A stretch of 64,000 nt of DNA from NCBI RefSeq assembly GCF_900291015.1, contig NZ_OLKL01000051.1:1-64000 (forward strand). The letters are read 5' to 3'. A program made the position numbers and the translations under genes. Origin of the DNA: Pseudomonas persica. GTDB lineage: Bacteria > Pseudomonadota > Gammaproteobacteria > Pseudomonadales > Pseudomonadaceae. Shown in pieces: positions 38,385 to 46,585 of this stretch; position 1 is the stretch's first letter; every line of letters begins with the position of its first letter. The notes beneath the pieces are model-generated. The model saw only the letters and a program-made list of their open reading frames with translations, had not been told where the DNA came from and ran no database searches.

Positions 38385-39839
38385 TTATGTCGGACGATAA
38401 ACACGCACATTGGCATGTCCCTCACTGAGCAGGTGGTGTGCGTGCAGACGGCTCATCACACCTTTGTCGCAATACAGCAAGTACTGGCGGTTGGCATCCA
38501 GCTGCTTGAACTTGCTGTTGATGGCATAGAACGGCATGGCCTGGACTTCGATACCGTCGAGCACCAGAGGTTCGTCTTCCTGGGCATCGGGGTGGCGAAT
38601 GTCGATGACGATCTGGCCGGGCAGCGCCTCGGTGACTTCCTCGATCTCGATGTCCTTGCCCAGCTCGTCGATCACATGGTCGATGGAGATCAGCCTGGCG
38701 CGTTCCAGGGCGCGCTCCAGCACGGCCATGTCGAACTGCTTCTCTTCATGCTCCATGCGGTGGCGCTTGGCATGGGTGGTCGGGTTTACCGAGATCACGC
38801 CGCAATATTCCGGCATGTGCTTGGCGAAGTCGGCGGTGCCGATCGCGTAGGCCTGGTCGATGATGTCCTGCTTGTGGCTGGCCAGCAGCGGACGCAGCAC
38901 CAGCTTGTCGGTGGCCGAGTCGATGATCGACAGATTTGGCAGGGTCTGGCTGGACACCTGGGAAATCGCCTCGCCGGTGACCAGCGCGTCGATCTCCAGG
39001 CGGTCGGCCATGTGCGCGGCACCCCGCAGCATCATGCGTTTGAGGGTCACGCCCATGTAGCTGTTGTCGACCTTGTTGAGGATCTCGCCGACCACTTCTT
39101 CGAACGGCACGCTGATGAACAGCACGCGCTGGCTGCTGCCGAACTTCTTCCACAGGTAGTGGGCCACTTCCATCACGCCCAGCTCGTGGGCACGGCCGCC
39201 GAGATTGAAGAAGCAGAAGTGGGTCATCAGGCCACGGCGCATCATCTGGTAGGCCGCCACGGTGGAGTCGAAGCCACCGGACATCAGCACCAGGGTCTGC
39301 TCCAGAGCGCCCAGCGGGTAGCCGCCGATGCCCTGGTGCTGGTTGTGGATCACGTACAGCCGCTGGTCACGGATTTCGATGCGCACCAGCACTTCCGGGT
39401 TCTTCAGCTCGATGCCGGCGGCGCCGCACTGCTGGCGCAGCTGGCTGCCGACGTAACGGTCGACGTCCATCGAGGTGAAGTCGTGATGGCCGCCGCGCTT
39501 GCAGCGCACGGCGAAGCGCTTGCCGGCCAGCAGGTGGCCGAAGTGCTGCTTGCACTTGGCGACGATGTCGTCGAAGTCGCCGAGCGGGTATTCCTCTACC
39601 TGCAGAAAGTGGGTGATACCCGGGGTGCAGGTGAGGCGCTCGATCATCTCGCGCTGGACTTTTTCGTCTTCGACGCGGGTGACCACTTCGAGATTGTCCC
39701 AGACACCATCGACCACGAGCTCAGGGTCGAGGTCCTTGAGCACGTTGCGGATGTTCTTGCCGAGCTGGCGGATGAAGCGCTTGCGCACCGGCCGGCTCTT
39801 GATGGTGATTTCTGGGAAGACTTTGACGATAAGTTTCAT
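38385..39839 (-). CDS. thiI: tRNA 4-thiouridine synthase / thiamine thiazole sulfur carrier ThiI
   Basis: A 484-residue enzyme that makes 4-thiouridine at position 8 of tRNA and can supply sulfur for the thiamine thiazole. In order it has an N-terminal ferredoxin-like domain, a THUMP domain (about 60-165), a PP-loop ATPase with LMSGGFDSTVAAY (near residue 183) and a C-terminal rhodanese domain whose catalytic cysteine sits in LLYCDKGVMS (near 456). The rhodanese domain is present, as in gamma-proteobacterial ThiI. Stand-alone gene, divergent from glnA. Confidence 0.95.
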   Translation of the reverse strand: MKLIVKVFPEITIKSRPVRKRFIRQLGKNIRNVLKDLDPELVVDGVWDNLEVVTRVEDEKVQREMIERLTCTPGITHFLQVEEYPLGDFDDIVAKCKQHFGHLLAGKRFAVRCKRGGHHDFTSMDVDRYVGSQLRQQCGAAGIELKNPEVLVRIEIRDQRLYVIHNQHQGIGGYPLGALEQTLVLMSGGFDSTVAAYQMMRRGLMTHFCFFNLGGRAHELGVMEVAHYLWKKFGSSQRVLFISVPFEEVVGEILNKVDNSYMGVTLKRMMLRGAAHMADRLEIDALVTGEAISQVSSQTLPNLSIIDSATDKLVLRPLLASHKQDIIDQAYAIGTADFAKHMPEYCGVISVNPTTHAKRHRMEHEEKQFDMAVLERALERARLISIDHVIDELGKDIEIEEVTEALPGQIVIDIRHPDAQEDEPLVLDGIEVQAMPFYAINSKFKQLDANRQYLLYCDKGVMSRLHAHHLLSEGHANVRVYRPT

Positions 39840-39974
39840 TGGTTAACAGCGCGCGCAGGGCCTGCCGAAAATGAGGGGCGCAAATTATAGCGGAAATTGC
39901 TCAGGATTTGACCAACTTTTGATCAGAAGCTTTCAGATAAATGCAGGAGGCGGGTTTTGCCTTGCCTGTTCCAG

Positions 39975-40067
39975 CTCTTTCGCGGGTGAACCCGCTCCCA
40001 CAGGGACCCCAGACATTTCCAAGGTTGTGCTATCCCCTGTGGGAGCGGGCTTGCCCGCGAAGAGGCC
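39975..40067. repeat. Inverted pair of REP elements upstream of glnA
   Basis: GCGGGTGAACCCGCTCCCAC and the inverted unit GTGGGAGCGGGCTTGCCCGC face each other about 30 bases before the NtrC sites. Unusually, the pair lies between two divergent genes and not downstream of a gene. Confidence 0.85.
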
Positions 40068-40094
40068 CTCAAAGAAAGCACACAACTCAAGCCA

Positions 40095-40111
40095 TGCACA
40101 CTATTGGTGCA
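40095..40111. promoter_or_regulatory. NtrC binding site (enhancer) for glnA
   Basis: TGCACACTATTGGTGCA is a 17-base dyad matching the NtrC consensus TGCACC-N5-GGTGCA at all but one position. It lies about 120 bases upstream of the sigma-54 promoter. A further GGTGCAC half site at 40137-40143 probably belongs to a second, weaker site. Confidence 0.75.
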
Positions 40112-40215
40112 TTGCTACCAAAATTCGCATCTTAAGGGTGCACTTTTCCCCATCAACCCAGCACCAGATGCCCGCAAACGCCCCCTTTTATCCCCCGCTC
40201 GCCATTTTCGGGCAC

Positions 40216-40231
40216 TGGCATGCAATTTGCT
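40216..40231 (+). promoter_or_regulatory. Sigma-54 promoter of glnA
   Basis: TGGCATGCAATTTGCT carries GG at -24 and GC at -12 with exact 12-base phasing (consensus TGGCAC-N5-TTGCW). It lies about 100 bases before the glnA ATG. With the NtrC sites upstream, glnA is expected to be induced under nitrogen limitation. Confidence 0.75.
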
Positions 40232-40330
40232 CCCTTGTGAGGCAGGTAAGCTTGGCCGACTATCCGCGCCCGGCAACACCCTTTTTCCAGGGCCGCGGCC
40301 CACCGCGCTCTAGACCATCCGGAGGACAAC

Positions 40331-41737
40331 ATGTCGAAGTCGGTTCAACTCATCAAAGATCATGACGTCAAGTGGATTGATCTGCGTTTCACGGACACCA
40401 AAGGCATTCAGCACCACGTGACCATGCCGTCGCGTGATGCGCTTGAAGACGACTTCTTCGAAGTCGGCAAGATGTTCGACGGCTCCTCCATCGCTGGCTG
40501 GAAAGGCATCGAAGCGTCCGACATGATCCTGATGCCGGTCGACGAAACTGCCGTACTGGACCCGTTCACCGAAGAGCCGACCCTGATCATCACCTGCGAC
40601 ATCGTCGACCCGTCGAGCATGCAGGGCTACGATCGCGATCCACGCGCCATCGCCAAGCGCGCCGAAGAGTACCTGAAGAGCACCGGCATCGGTGACACCG
40701 TATTCGCCGGCCCGGAGCCTGAGTTCTTCATCTTCGACGAAGTGAAGTTCCAGTCGGACATCTCCGGCTCGATGTTCAAGATCTTCTCCGAGCAAGGCTC
40801 GTGGATGACCGGCGCTGACGTGGAAGGCGGCAACAAAGGCCACCGTCCAGGCGTGAAAGGCGGCTACTTCCCGGTTCCGCCGTTCGACCACGACCACGAA
40901 ATCCGTACTGCCATGTGCAACGCACTGGAAGAAATGGGCCAGACCGTTGAAGTTCACCACCACGAAGTGGCGACTGCCGGCCAGAACGAAATCGGCGTCA
41001 AGTTCAACACCCTGGTGAAGAAGGCTGACGAAGTACAGGCGCTGAAATACGTCGTGCACAACGTTGCCGACGCTTACGGCCGTACCGCCACCTTCATGCC
41101 GAAGCCACTGTACGGCGACAACGGCTCGGGCATGCACGTGCACATGTCGATCTGGAAAGACGGCAAGAACACCTTCTCGGGCGAAGGCTATGCCGGCCTG
41201 TCCGACACCGCCCTGTACTTCATCGGCGGTATCATCAAGCATGGTAAGGCCCTGAACGGCTTCACCAACCCGTCGACCAACTCCTACAAGCGTCTGGTCC
41301 CAGGCTTCGAAGCCCCGGTCATGCTGGCCTACTCGGCCCGCAACCGTTCCGCCTCGATCCGCATTCCTTACGTCGGCAGCCCGAAAGCCCGCCGTATCGA
41401 AGCACGTTTCCCGGACCCATCGGCCAACCCGTACCTGGCCTTCGCAGCCTTGCTGATGGCCGGCCTGGACGGTATCCAGAACAAGATCCACCCAGGCGAT
41501 GCTGCCGACAAGAACCTGTACGACCTGCCGCCTGAAGAGGCCAAGGACATCCCGCAGGTTTGCGGCAGCCTGAAGGAAGCGCTGGAAGAGCTGGACAAAG
41601 GCCGTGCGTTCCTGACCAAGGGCGGCGTGTTCTCCGACGACTTCATCGATGCCTTCATCGAGCTGAAGAGCGAAGAAGAAATCAAGGTCCGCACCTTCGT
41701 TCACCCGCTGGAATACGAGCTGTACTACAGCTGCTGA
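40331..41737 (+). CDS. glnA: Glutamine synthetase, type I (GlnA)
   Basis: A 468-residue dodecameric enzyme that makes glutamine from glutamate, ammonia and ATP, the main entry of ammonia under nitrogen limitation. The substrate and metal segments FDGSSIAGWK (about 51-60), GPEPEFFIFD and GDNGSGMHVHMSIW are intact. The tyrosine that the adenylyltransferase GlnE modifies lies in KNLYDLPPEE near residue 398, so the enzyme is the regulated GSI-beta form. CGGAGGA lies before the ATG. Followed by a strong terminator, then ntrBC. Confidence 0.98.
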   Translation: MSKSVQLIKDHDVKWIDLRFTDTKGIQHHVTMPSRDALEDDFFEVGKMFDGSSIAGWKGIEASDMILMPVDETAVLDPFTEEPTLIITCDIVDPSSMQGYDRDPRAIAKRAEEYLKSTGIGDTVFAGPEPEFFIFDEVKFQSDISGSMFKIFSEQGSWMTGADVEGGNKGHRPGVKGGYFPVPPFDHDHEIRTAMCNALEEMGQTVEVHHHEVATAGQNEIGVKFNTLVKKADEVQALKYVVHNVADAYGRTATFMPKPLYGDNGSGMHVHMSIWKDGKNTFSGEGYAGLSDTALYFIGGIIKHGKALNGFTNPSTNSYKRLVPGFEAPVMLAYSARNRSASIRIPYVGSPKARRIEARFPDPSANPYLAFAALLMAGLDGIQNKIHPGDAADKNLYDLPPEEAKDIPQVCGSLKEALEELDKGRAFLTKGGVFSDDFIDAFIELKSEEEIKVRTFVHPLEYELYYSC

Positions 41738-41772
41738 TCTGAGCGGCGCCTCGCGCCGATGACATGATCAGG

Positions 41773-41804
41773 ACGGCCTCCCTCGGGAGGCCGTTTTCGT
41801 TTCT
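41773..41804 (+). terminator. Rho-independent terminator after glnA
   Basis: A nine-base-pair stem ACGGCCTCC / GGAGGCCGT with a four-base loop (CTCG) is followed by TTTTCGTTT. Located 35 bases after the glnA stop, it should limit readthrough into ntrBC. Confidence 0.85.
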
Positions 41805-41988
41805 GCGCCACACAGAAGCCACAGAAACGCCGCTCGTCACGCTATGCTCTATCTTGGTGCACGGTTGAGCGCCGCGCCCTTATTTGCTCCCCAATCTGGT
41901 TCACATGAAACGCTTCATCAAGACTTTCTGATCCGAATTTGCGCAAAACCAGGCCTTTTTCGGCAAATCCCGCTTCTTTTCGGAGCTT

Positions 41989-42004
41989 TGGTTTGTTTCT
42001 TGCA
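41989..42004 (+). promoter_or_regulatory. Possible sigma-54 promoter of ntrBC
   Basis: TGGTTTGTTTCTTGCA keeps GG and GC with the required 12-base phasing and the TTGCA -12 element; the -24 element is degenerate (TGGTTT). It is 100 bases upstream of ntrB, with an NtrC-like half site about 130 bases further up. Confidence 0.4.
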
Positions 42005-42103
42005 TTTCTTGCAGGTAGAGAGTCTCGCATCAGCGGATCCACCGCGCGCCCGGCCATGGCCGCGCCATGCCAGCCAAGCGCCAAAAGAGGTCAACGACGC
42101 CTT

Positions 42104-43189
42104 ATGACCATCAGCGATGCACAGCACCGTCTGCTTCTGGACAACCTGACCACCGCCACGCTATTGCTCAATGCCGAGCTGCGCCTGGAGTACATGAACC
42201 CGGCCGCGGAAATGCTGCTGGCGGTCAGCGGCCAGCGCAGCCATGGGCAGTTCATCAGCGAACTGTTCACCGAGTCGACCGAGGCACTCAGCTCGCTGCG
42301 CCAGGCGGTCGAGCAGGCGCACCCGTTCACCAAGCGCGAAGCGCAGCTCACCTCGCTGACCGGGCAGGCCATCACCGTCGACTACGCGGTAACGCCGATC
42401 CTGCATCAGGGTCAGACCCTGCTGCTGCTGGAGGTTCACCCGCGTGACCGGCTGCTGCGCATCACCAAGGAAGAGGCTCAGCTGAGCAAGCAGGAAACCA
42501 CCAAGATGCTGGTGCGCGGTCTGGCCCACGAAATCAAGAACCCGCTCGGCGGCATCCGCGGCGCAGCCCAGCTGCTGGCCCGCGAGCTGCCTGAGGAAGG
42601 TCTGCGCGACTACACCAACGTCATCATCGAGGAAGCCGACCGCCTGCGTAACCTGGTCGACCGCATGCTCGGCTCGAACAAGCTACCGTCGCTGGCCATG
42701 ACCAACATCCACGAAGTACTGGAGCGGGTCTGCAGCCTGGTAGAGGCTGAAAGCCAGGGTTGCATCACTTTGGTGCGCGATTACGACCCCAGCCTGCCGG
42801 ATGTGTTGATCGACCGCGAGCAGATGATCCAGGCCGTGCTCAACATCGTGCGCAACGCCATGCAGGCGATCAGTTCGCAGAACGAATTGCGCCTGGGCCG
42901 CATCACCCTGCGCAGCCGTGCCCTGCGCCAGTTCACCATCGGCCACGTGCGCCATCGCCTGGTAGCACGGGTGGAGATCATCGACAACGGCCCGGGCATC
43001 CCGCCGGAGCTGCAGGACACCCTCTTCTATCCCATGGTCAGCGGCCGCCCGGACGGTACCGGGCTGGGCCTGGCCATTACCCAGAACATCATCAGCCAGC
43101 ACCAGGGCCTGATCGAGTGTGAAAGCCATGCAGGCCACACCGCCTTCTCGATCTACCTGCCTCTGGAACAAGGAGCCACCGCCTCATGA
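42104..43189 (+). CDS. ntrB: Nitrogen regulation sensor histidine kinase NtrB (GlnL)
   Basis: A 361-residue cytoplasmic kinase/phosphatase that, under PII protein control, phosphorylates NtrC when nitrogen is scarce. An N-terminal PAS domain (about residues 8-115) is followed by the H box RGLAHEIKNPLGG with phospho-acceptor H142, the N box (VLNIVRNAMQA) and the G boxes (DNGPGIP, GRPDGTGLGLAI). There is no membrane segment, as expected. ATG at 42104 fits the family N-terminus; AGAGG lies about 13 bases upstream. The stop overlaps the ntrC start (ATGA), so the two are coupled. Confidence 0.95.
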   Translation: MTISDAQHRLLLDNLTTATLLLNAELRLEYMNPAAEMLLAVSGQRSHGQFISELFTESTEALSSLRQAVEQAHPFTKREAQLTSLTGQAITVDYAVTPILHQGQTLLLLEVHPRDRLLRITKEEAQLSKQETTKMLVRGLAHEIKNPLGGIRGAAQLLARELPEEGLRDYTNVIIEEADRLRNLVDRMLGSNKLPSLAMTNIHEVLERVCSLVEAESQGCITLVRDYDPSLPDVLIDREQMIQAVLNIVRNAMQAISSQNELRLGRITLRSRALRQFTIGHVRHRLVARVEIIDNGPGIPPELQDTLFYPMVSGRPDGTGLGLAITQNIISQHQGLIECESHAGHTAFSIYLPLEQGATAS

Positions 43190-44622
43190 GCCGAAGTGAA
43201 ACCGTATGGATCGTCGACGATGATCGTTCCATCCGCTGGGTCCTGGAAAAAGCCCTGCAACAGGAAGGCATGACCACCCAGAGCTTCGACAGCGCCGATG
43301 GCGTGATGGGCCGCCTGGCACGCCAGCAACCGGACGTGATCATTTCCGACATCCGCATGCCCGGCACCAGTGGCCTCGACCTGCTGGCGCAGATTCGCGA
43401 GCAGCACCCGCGCCTGCCAGTCATCATCATGACTGCCCACTCCGACCTGGACAGCGCCGTGGCGTCGTACCAGGGTGGCGCCTTCGAGTACCTGCCCAAG
43501 CCATTCGATGTGGACGAGGCGGTCTCGCTGGTCAAGCGCGCCAACCAGCACGCCCAGGAACAACAAGGGCTGGATGTACCGCAAAACCTGGCGCGCACCC
43601 CGGAAATCATTGGTGAAGCACCAGCGATGCAGGAGGTGTTCCGCGCCATCGGCCGCCTCAGCCACTCCAACATCACCGTGCTGATCAACGGCGAGTCCGG
43701 TACCGGCAAGGAACTGGTGGCCCACGCCCTGCATCGCCACAGCCCACGTGCGGCGTCGCCCTTCATCGCCCTGAACATGGCCGCCATTCCCAAGGACCTG
43801 ATGGAGTCCGAGCTATTCGGCCATGAGAAAGGCGCCTTCACCGGTGCGGCCAACCTGCGCCGGGGGCGCTTCGAGCAGGCCGACGGCGGTACCCTGTTCC
43901 TCGACGAGATCGGCGACATGCCCGCCGACACCCAGACCCGCCTGCTGCGGGTGCTGGCCGATGGCGAGTTCTATCGCGTGGGTGGCCACGTGCCGGTCAA
44001 GGTCGACGTGCGCATCATCGCCGCCACCCACCAGAATCTGGAGTCGCTGGTACAGGCCGGCAAGTTCCGCGAGGACTTGTTCCACCGCCTGAACGTGATT
44101 CGCATCCACATTCCACGGCTGGCCGACCGCCGCGAGGATATCCCCGCCCTGGCCCGCCACTTCCTCGCCCGCGCCGCCCAGGAACTGGCGGTCGAGCCGA
44201 AGATCCTCAGGCCGGAAACCGAAGAGTTCATCCGCAACCTGCCGTGGCCGGGCAACGTACGGCAGATGGAGAACACCTGCCGCTGGATCACCGTGATGGC
44301 CTCCAGCCGCGAAGTGCTGATTGGCGACCTGCCGCCCGAACTGCTGAACCTGCCACAGGACGCCGCGCCGGTAACCAACTGGGAGCAGGCCCTGCGCCAG
44401 TGGGCAGACCAGGCGCTGGCACGTGGGCAGACCAGCCTGCTGGACAGTGCGGTGCCGAGCTTCGAACGGATCATGATCGAGACGGCGCTCAAGCACACCG
44501 CCGGGCGCCGCCGCGATGCCGCGCTGTTGCTGGGCTGGGGGCGCAATACCCTGACGCGCAAGATCAAGGAACTGGGGATGAATGTGGCGGGTGGGGATGA
44601 TGAGGAAGGTGATGACCATTAA
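43186..44622 (+). CDS. ntrC: Nitrogen regulation response regulator NtrC (GlnG)
   Basis: A 478-residue sigma-54 activator. The receiver domain has its phospho-acceptor D55 in IISDIRMPG. The central AAA+ domain (about 140-370) has GESGTGKE (Walker A), the sigma-54 contact loop GAFTGA and LFLDEIGDM (Walker B). A C-terminal Fis-type helix-turn-helix (TAGRRRDAALLLGWGRNTLTRKIKEL) binds the TGCACC-N5-GGTGCA sites such as the one before glnA. AAGGAG precedes the ATG, which overlaps the ntrB stop. Confidence 0.97.
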   Translation: MSRSETVWIVDDDRSIRWVLEKALQQEGMTTQSFDSADGVMGRLARQQPDVIISDIRMPGTSGLDLLAQIREQHPRLPVIIMTAHSDLDSAVASYQGGAFEYLPKPFDVDEAVSLVKRANQHAQEQQGLDVPQNLARTPEIIGEAPAMQEVFRAIGRLSHSNITVLINGESGTGKELVAHALHRHSPRAASPFIALNMAAIPKDLMESELFGHEKGAFTGAANLRRGRFEQADGGTLFLDEIGDMPADTQTRLLRVLADGEFYRVGGHVPVKVDVRIIAATHQNLESLVQAGKFREDLFHRLNVIRIHIPRLADRREDIPALARHFLARAAQELAVEPKILRPETEEFIRNLPWPGNVRQMENTCRWITVMASSREVLIGDLPPELLNLPQDAAPVTNWEQALRQWADQALARGQTSLLDSAVPSFERIMIETALKHTAGRRRDAALLLGWGRNTLTRKIKELGMNVAGGDDEEGDDH

Positions 44623-45000
44623 TCCTTGACTGGCTGCACCGACGCATTCGCGGGTAAACCCGCTCCCACAGGTATGGCGCCGACCTTGAGACTGGCGTTG
44701 TACTTGTGGGAGCGGGTTTACCCGCGAATGCATTTGTAGAACCAGAACCGATATCGGCTTCATGCACCGTTCCTGTGCCCTATGCACCTCACGAAGGCAC
44801 AAATCCCCTCAAAAAACGGCCAATTCACCCTGAAATCCCAGTATTCAAGGGCTTTGCAAAACTGGCACGCACCCTGCAATAGCTAATACATCCCAAGTTT
44901 CGGGGGCCCTGGTACAGGCAGGCCGGGTGAACCCCTCTTTTATTCGCAACACCGCAAGTTTTGGGGACCTCGGTACAGGCAGGCCGGGATATCCCCTCTT
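44623..45000. other. Intergenic region with REP pair and a tandem 53-bp repeat
   Basis: A 378-base gap between the convergent ntrC gene and the minus-strand unknown gene. It holds a REP pair (44646-44730), about 160 bases with nothing recognised, and a two-copy direct repeat (44894-45007) that reaches the stop codon of the minus-strand gene. Confidence 0.6.
44646..44730. repeat. Inverted pair of REP elements after ntrC
   Basis: GCGGGTAAACCCGCTCCCAC (44650 onward) and GTGGGAGCGGGTTTACCCGC (44706 onward) face each other, immediately after the ntrC stop. No T-tract terminator is visible for ntrC. Confidence 0.85.
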
Positions 45001-45007
45001 TTATTCG
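44894..45007. repeat. Two tandem copies of a 53-bp direct repeat
   Basis: Copies at 44894-44946 and 44955-45007 (period 61) share about 45 of 53 positions, including GGTACAGGCAGGCCGGG and CCTCTTTTATTCG. Each contains a small palindrome at the same place: GGGTGAACCC in copy 1, GGGATATCCC in copy 2. The outer bases are conserved and the fourth pair has switched from T-A to A-T, keeping symmetry. Copy 2 includes the TAA stop codon of the minus-strand gene. Function unknown. Confidence 0.75.
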
Positions 45008-45438
45008 TGCAGCTTCACCTGCACCCGCCAGCGCCCAGCGTCCTCTGCTCCGGCCCACTCGCCGTGCAGGGGGCGCGCGGCCACCACCGTCAGCAACAAG
45101 CCTTCCTTGCTCTTCTGCAGCCGCCAGCTCACAGGTTTGCCCTGCAGGCTCAACTGCCCTTGCCGGGCCTGGCCCTGCGCCTGGAACAACAGCGCAACCG
45201 TACCTTCCACATTCTCGCCATGCAGCTGAGGCTCTTCGTTGAACCACAGCTCCAGACCATCCTGCACCACCTCCACCTGCTGCAGCTCGCGCTCGTCGGG
45301 CGTAGTCAGGCGGCCGATCATCAGCCCCACCATCAAGCCGACGATTGCCAGTGACAGCATCATCCGCGGGAACGCCTTCGATCGCACGTCCGGTTCGGGG
45401 GTAGAATGCCCGTCATCTTCACGCTTGGAGCCGTGCAT
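45001..45438 (-). CDS. Membrane-anchored protein of unknown function
   Basis: I do not recognise the family. The 145-residue protein has a charged N-terminus (residues 1-25), one membrane helix (MMLSLAIVGLMVGLMIGRL, about 26-44) and a soluble C-terminal part of about 100 residues, probably periplasmic, with predicted beta-rich sequence (LWFNEEPQLHGENVEGTVALLF and later QLSLQGKPVSWRLQ). It looks like a signal-anchored periplasmic domain. ATG at 45438 overlaps the start codon of the divergent trmL gene (CATG); a shorter start at the second methionine near 45363 is possible. The stop lies in the second copy of a 53-bp direct repeat. Confidence 0.75.
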   Translation of the reverse strand: MHGSKREDDGHSTPEPDVRSKAFPRMMLSLAIVGLMVGLMIGRLTTPDERELQQVEVVQDGLELWFNEEPQLHGENVEGTVALLFQAQGQARQGQLSLQGKPVSWRLQKSKEGLLLTVVAARPLHGEWAGAEDAGRWRVQVKLHE

Positions 45439-45898
45439 GTTTCACGTCATCCTTTTTCAACCAGAAATTCCGCCGAATACCGGCAACATCATTCGCCTGT
45501 GCGCCAACAGCGGCTGCGAGCTGCACCTGATCGAACCCATCAGCTTCGAACTGGATGACAAGCGCCTGCGGCGCGCGGGGCTGGATTACCACGAGTATGC
45601 CACGCTCAAGCGCCACGAGAGCCTGGCCGGATGCCTGGAAAGCCTGGGCAACCCACGACTGTTCGCCTTCACCACCAAGGGCTCGCACCCGTTCCACGAA
45701 GTGGCCTACCAGGCGGGTGATGCCTTCCTGTTCGGGCCCGAGAGCCGTGGCCTGCCGAGCGAAGTGCTGGACAGCCTGCCGGCCGAACAGCGCCTGCGCC
45801 TGCCGATGCGGCCGGGGTGCCGCAGCCTGAACCTGTCCAATACCGTGGCTGTGACGGTGTATGAGGCGTGGCGGCAGAACGGGTTTGCCGGGAGCTGA
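45437..45898 (+). CDS. trmL: tRNA (cytidine/uridine-34-2'-O)-methyltransferase TrmL
   Basis: A 153-residue minimal SPOUT methyltransferase that 2'-O-methylates the wobble base of tRNA-Leu isoacceptors. Family sequence is intact: MFHVILFQPEIPPNTGNIIR at the N-terminus, FGPESRGLP near residue 100 and SLNLSNTVAVTVYEAWRQ at the C-terminal knot. GGAG lies seven bases before the ATG at 45437. That ribosome site lies inside the first codons of the divergent unknown gene. Confidence 0.95.
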   Translation: MFHVILFQPEIPPNTGNIIRLCANSGCELHLIEPISFELDDKRLRRAGLDYHEYATLKRHESLAGCLESLGNPRLFAFTTKGSHPFHEVAYQAGDAFLFGPESRGLPSEVLDSLPAEQRLRLPMRPGCRSLNLSNTVAVTVYEAWRQNGFAGS

Positions 45899-45913
45899 TA
45901 GTTAGCCTGTGCT

Positions 45914-46007
45914 GGCCTCTTCGCAGGTAAACCCGCTCCCACAGGGACCGCACAAGGCTTGAGGCTAGTGCAATATCTGTGGGAGCGGGTTTACCCGCGA
46001 AAAGGCC
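45914..46007. repeat. Inverted pair of REP elements between trmL and secB
   Basis: A CAGGTAAACCCGCTCCCACA-type unit (one base changed from GCGGG to GCAGG) faces a standard GTGGGAGCGGGTTTACCCGC unit between convergent genes. Confidence 0.85.
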
Positions 46008-46016
46008 GGCACAGGC

Positions 46017-46043
46017 AACAAAAAAGCGCCTCGAGAGGCGCTT
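46017..46043 (-). terminator. Rho-independent terminator after secB
   Basis: A nine-base-pair stem AAGCGCCTC / GAGGCGCTT with a two-base loop (46024-46043) is followed on the minus strand by a run of seven to eight T. It lies 17 bases after the secB stop. Confidence 0.85.
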
Positions 46044-46060
46044 TCTTGATACCCGCAAAC

Positions 46061-46546
46061 TTACTGAACAGTCGGCGCTTCGCCAGCTTCCTGCATGCGC
46101 TGCATTTCTTGCGCGTACAGGGCGTCGAAGTTGACCGGCGACAGCATCAGGGCCGGGAACGAACCGCGGGTCACCAGGCTGTCGAGGGTCTCGCGGGCGT
46201 ACGGGAACAGAATGTTCGGGCAGAACGCACCCAGGGTGTGGCTCATCGAAGCCGCATCCAGGTTCTTGATCAGGAAGATGCCGGCCTGCTGCACTTCAGC
46301 GATGAAGGCCACTTCGTCACCGTTCTTGACGGTAACCGACAGGGTCAGCACCACCTCGTGGAAGTCACCTTCCAGGGCTTTCTGCTTGGTGTTCAGGTCC
46401 AGGGCAACGCTCGGCTCCCAGGTCTGGCGGAAGATCTGCGGGCTTTTCGGGGCCTCGAACGACAGGTCGCGCACATAGATGCGCTGCATGGAGAACTGAG
46501 GGCTGTTGTCTTCTGCAGCAGCGCCGTTGGTCTGTTGGTCAGTCAT
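46061..46546 (-). CDS. secB: Protein-export chaperone SecB
   Basis: A 161-residue tetrameric chaperone that keeps preproteins unfolded and delivers them to SecA. The family sequence QRIYVRDLSFEAPKSPQIF (about residues 20-38) and FPYARETLDSLVTRGSFPALMLSPVNFDALY (about 113-143) are intact. It is the last gene of a likely rhodanese-grxC-secB operon on the minus strand, as in other gamma-proteobacteria. Confidence 0.97.
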   Translation of the reverse strand: MTDQQTNGAAAEDNSPQFSMQRIYVRDLSFEAPKSPQIFRQTWEPSVALDLNTKQKALEGDFHEVVLTLSVTVKNGDEVAFIAEVQQAGIFLIKNLDAASMSHTLGAFCPNILFPYARETLDSLVTRGSFPALMLSPVNFDALYAQEMQRMQEAGEAPTVQ

Positions 46547-46585
46547 GGCAGATCCTTATCCTAATGTTTTTGAATGCAGTGCAAA

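Larger units (their letters stand above)
39840..40330. promoter_or_regulatory. thiI-glnA intergenic region with NtrC/sigma-54 control elements
   Basis: This 491-base gap has no gene. It holds a REP pair at 39975-40067, an NtrC dyad at 40095-40111, a second NtrC half site at 40137-40143, a sigma-54 promoter at 40216-40231 and the glnA ribosome site (CGGAGGA, before 40331). The promoter of thiI must lie at the left end but was not recognised. Confidence 0.7.
41738..42103. other. glnA-ntrB intergenic region
   Basis: A 366-base gap containing the glnA terminator, an NtrC-like half site GGTGCAC at 41856-41862 and a sigma-54-like sequence at 41989-42004. An 87-codon frame at 41844-42107 is not believed (no ribosome site, mixed composition). 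Confidence 0.5.

Noticed and set aside
41844..42107. An 87-codon frame ending in an ATGA overlap with ntrB, suggesting a coupled leader gene.
   Set aside because: No ribosome-binding site, no family resemblance, and the likely sigma-54 promoter of ntrB lies inside it. The overlap is probably chance.
44825..45247. Minus-strand frame reading through the tandem 53-bp repeat, giving a repeated peptide.
   Set aside because: It overlaps the better-supported membrane protein frame and has no start signal; the repeated peptide only reflects the DNA repeat.
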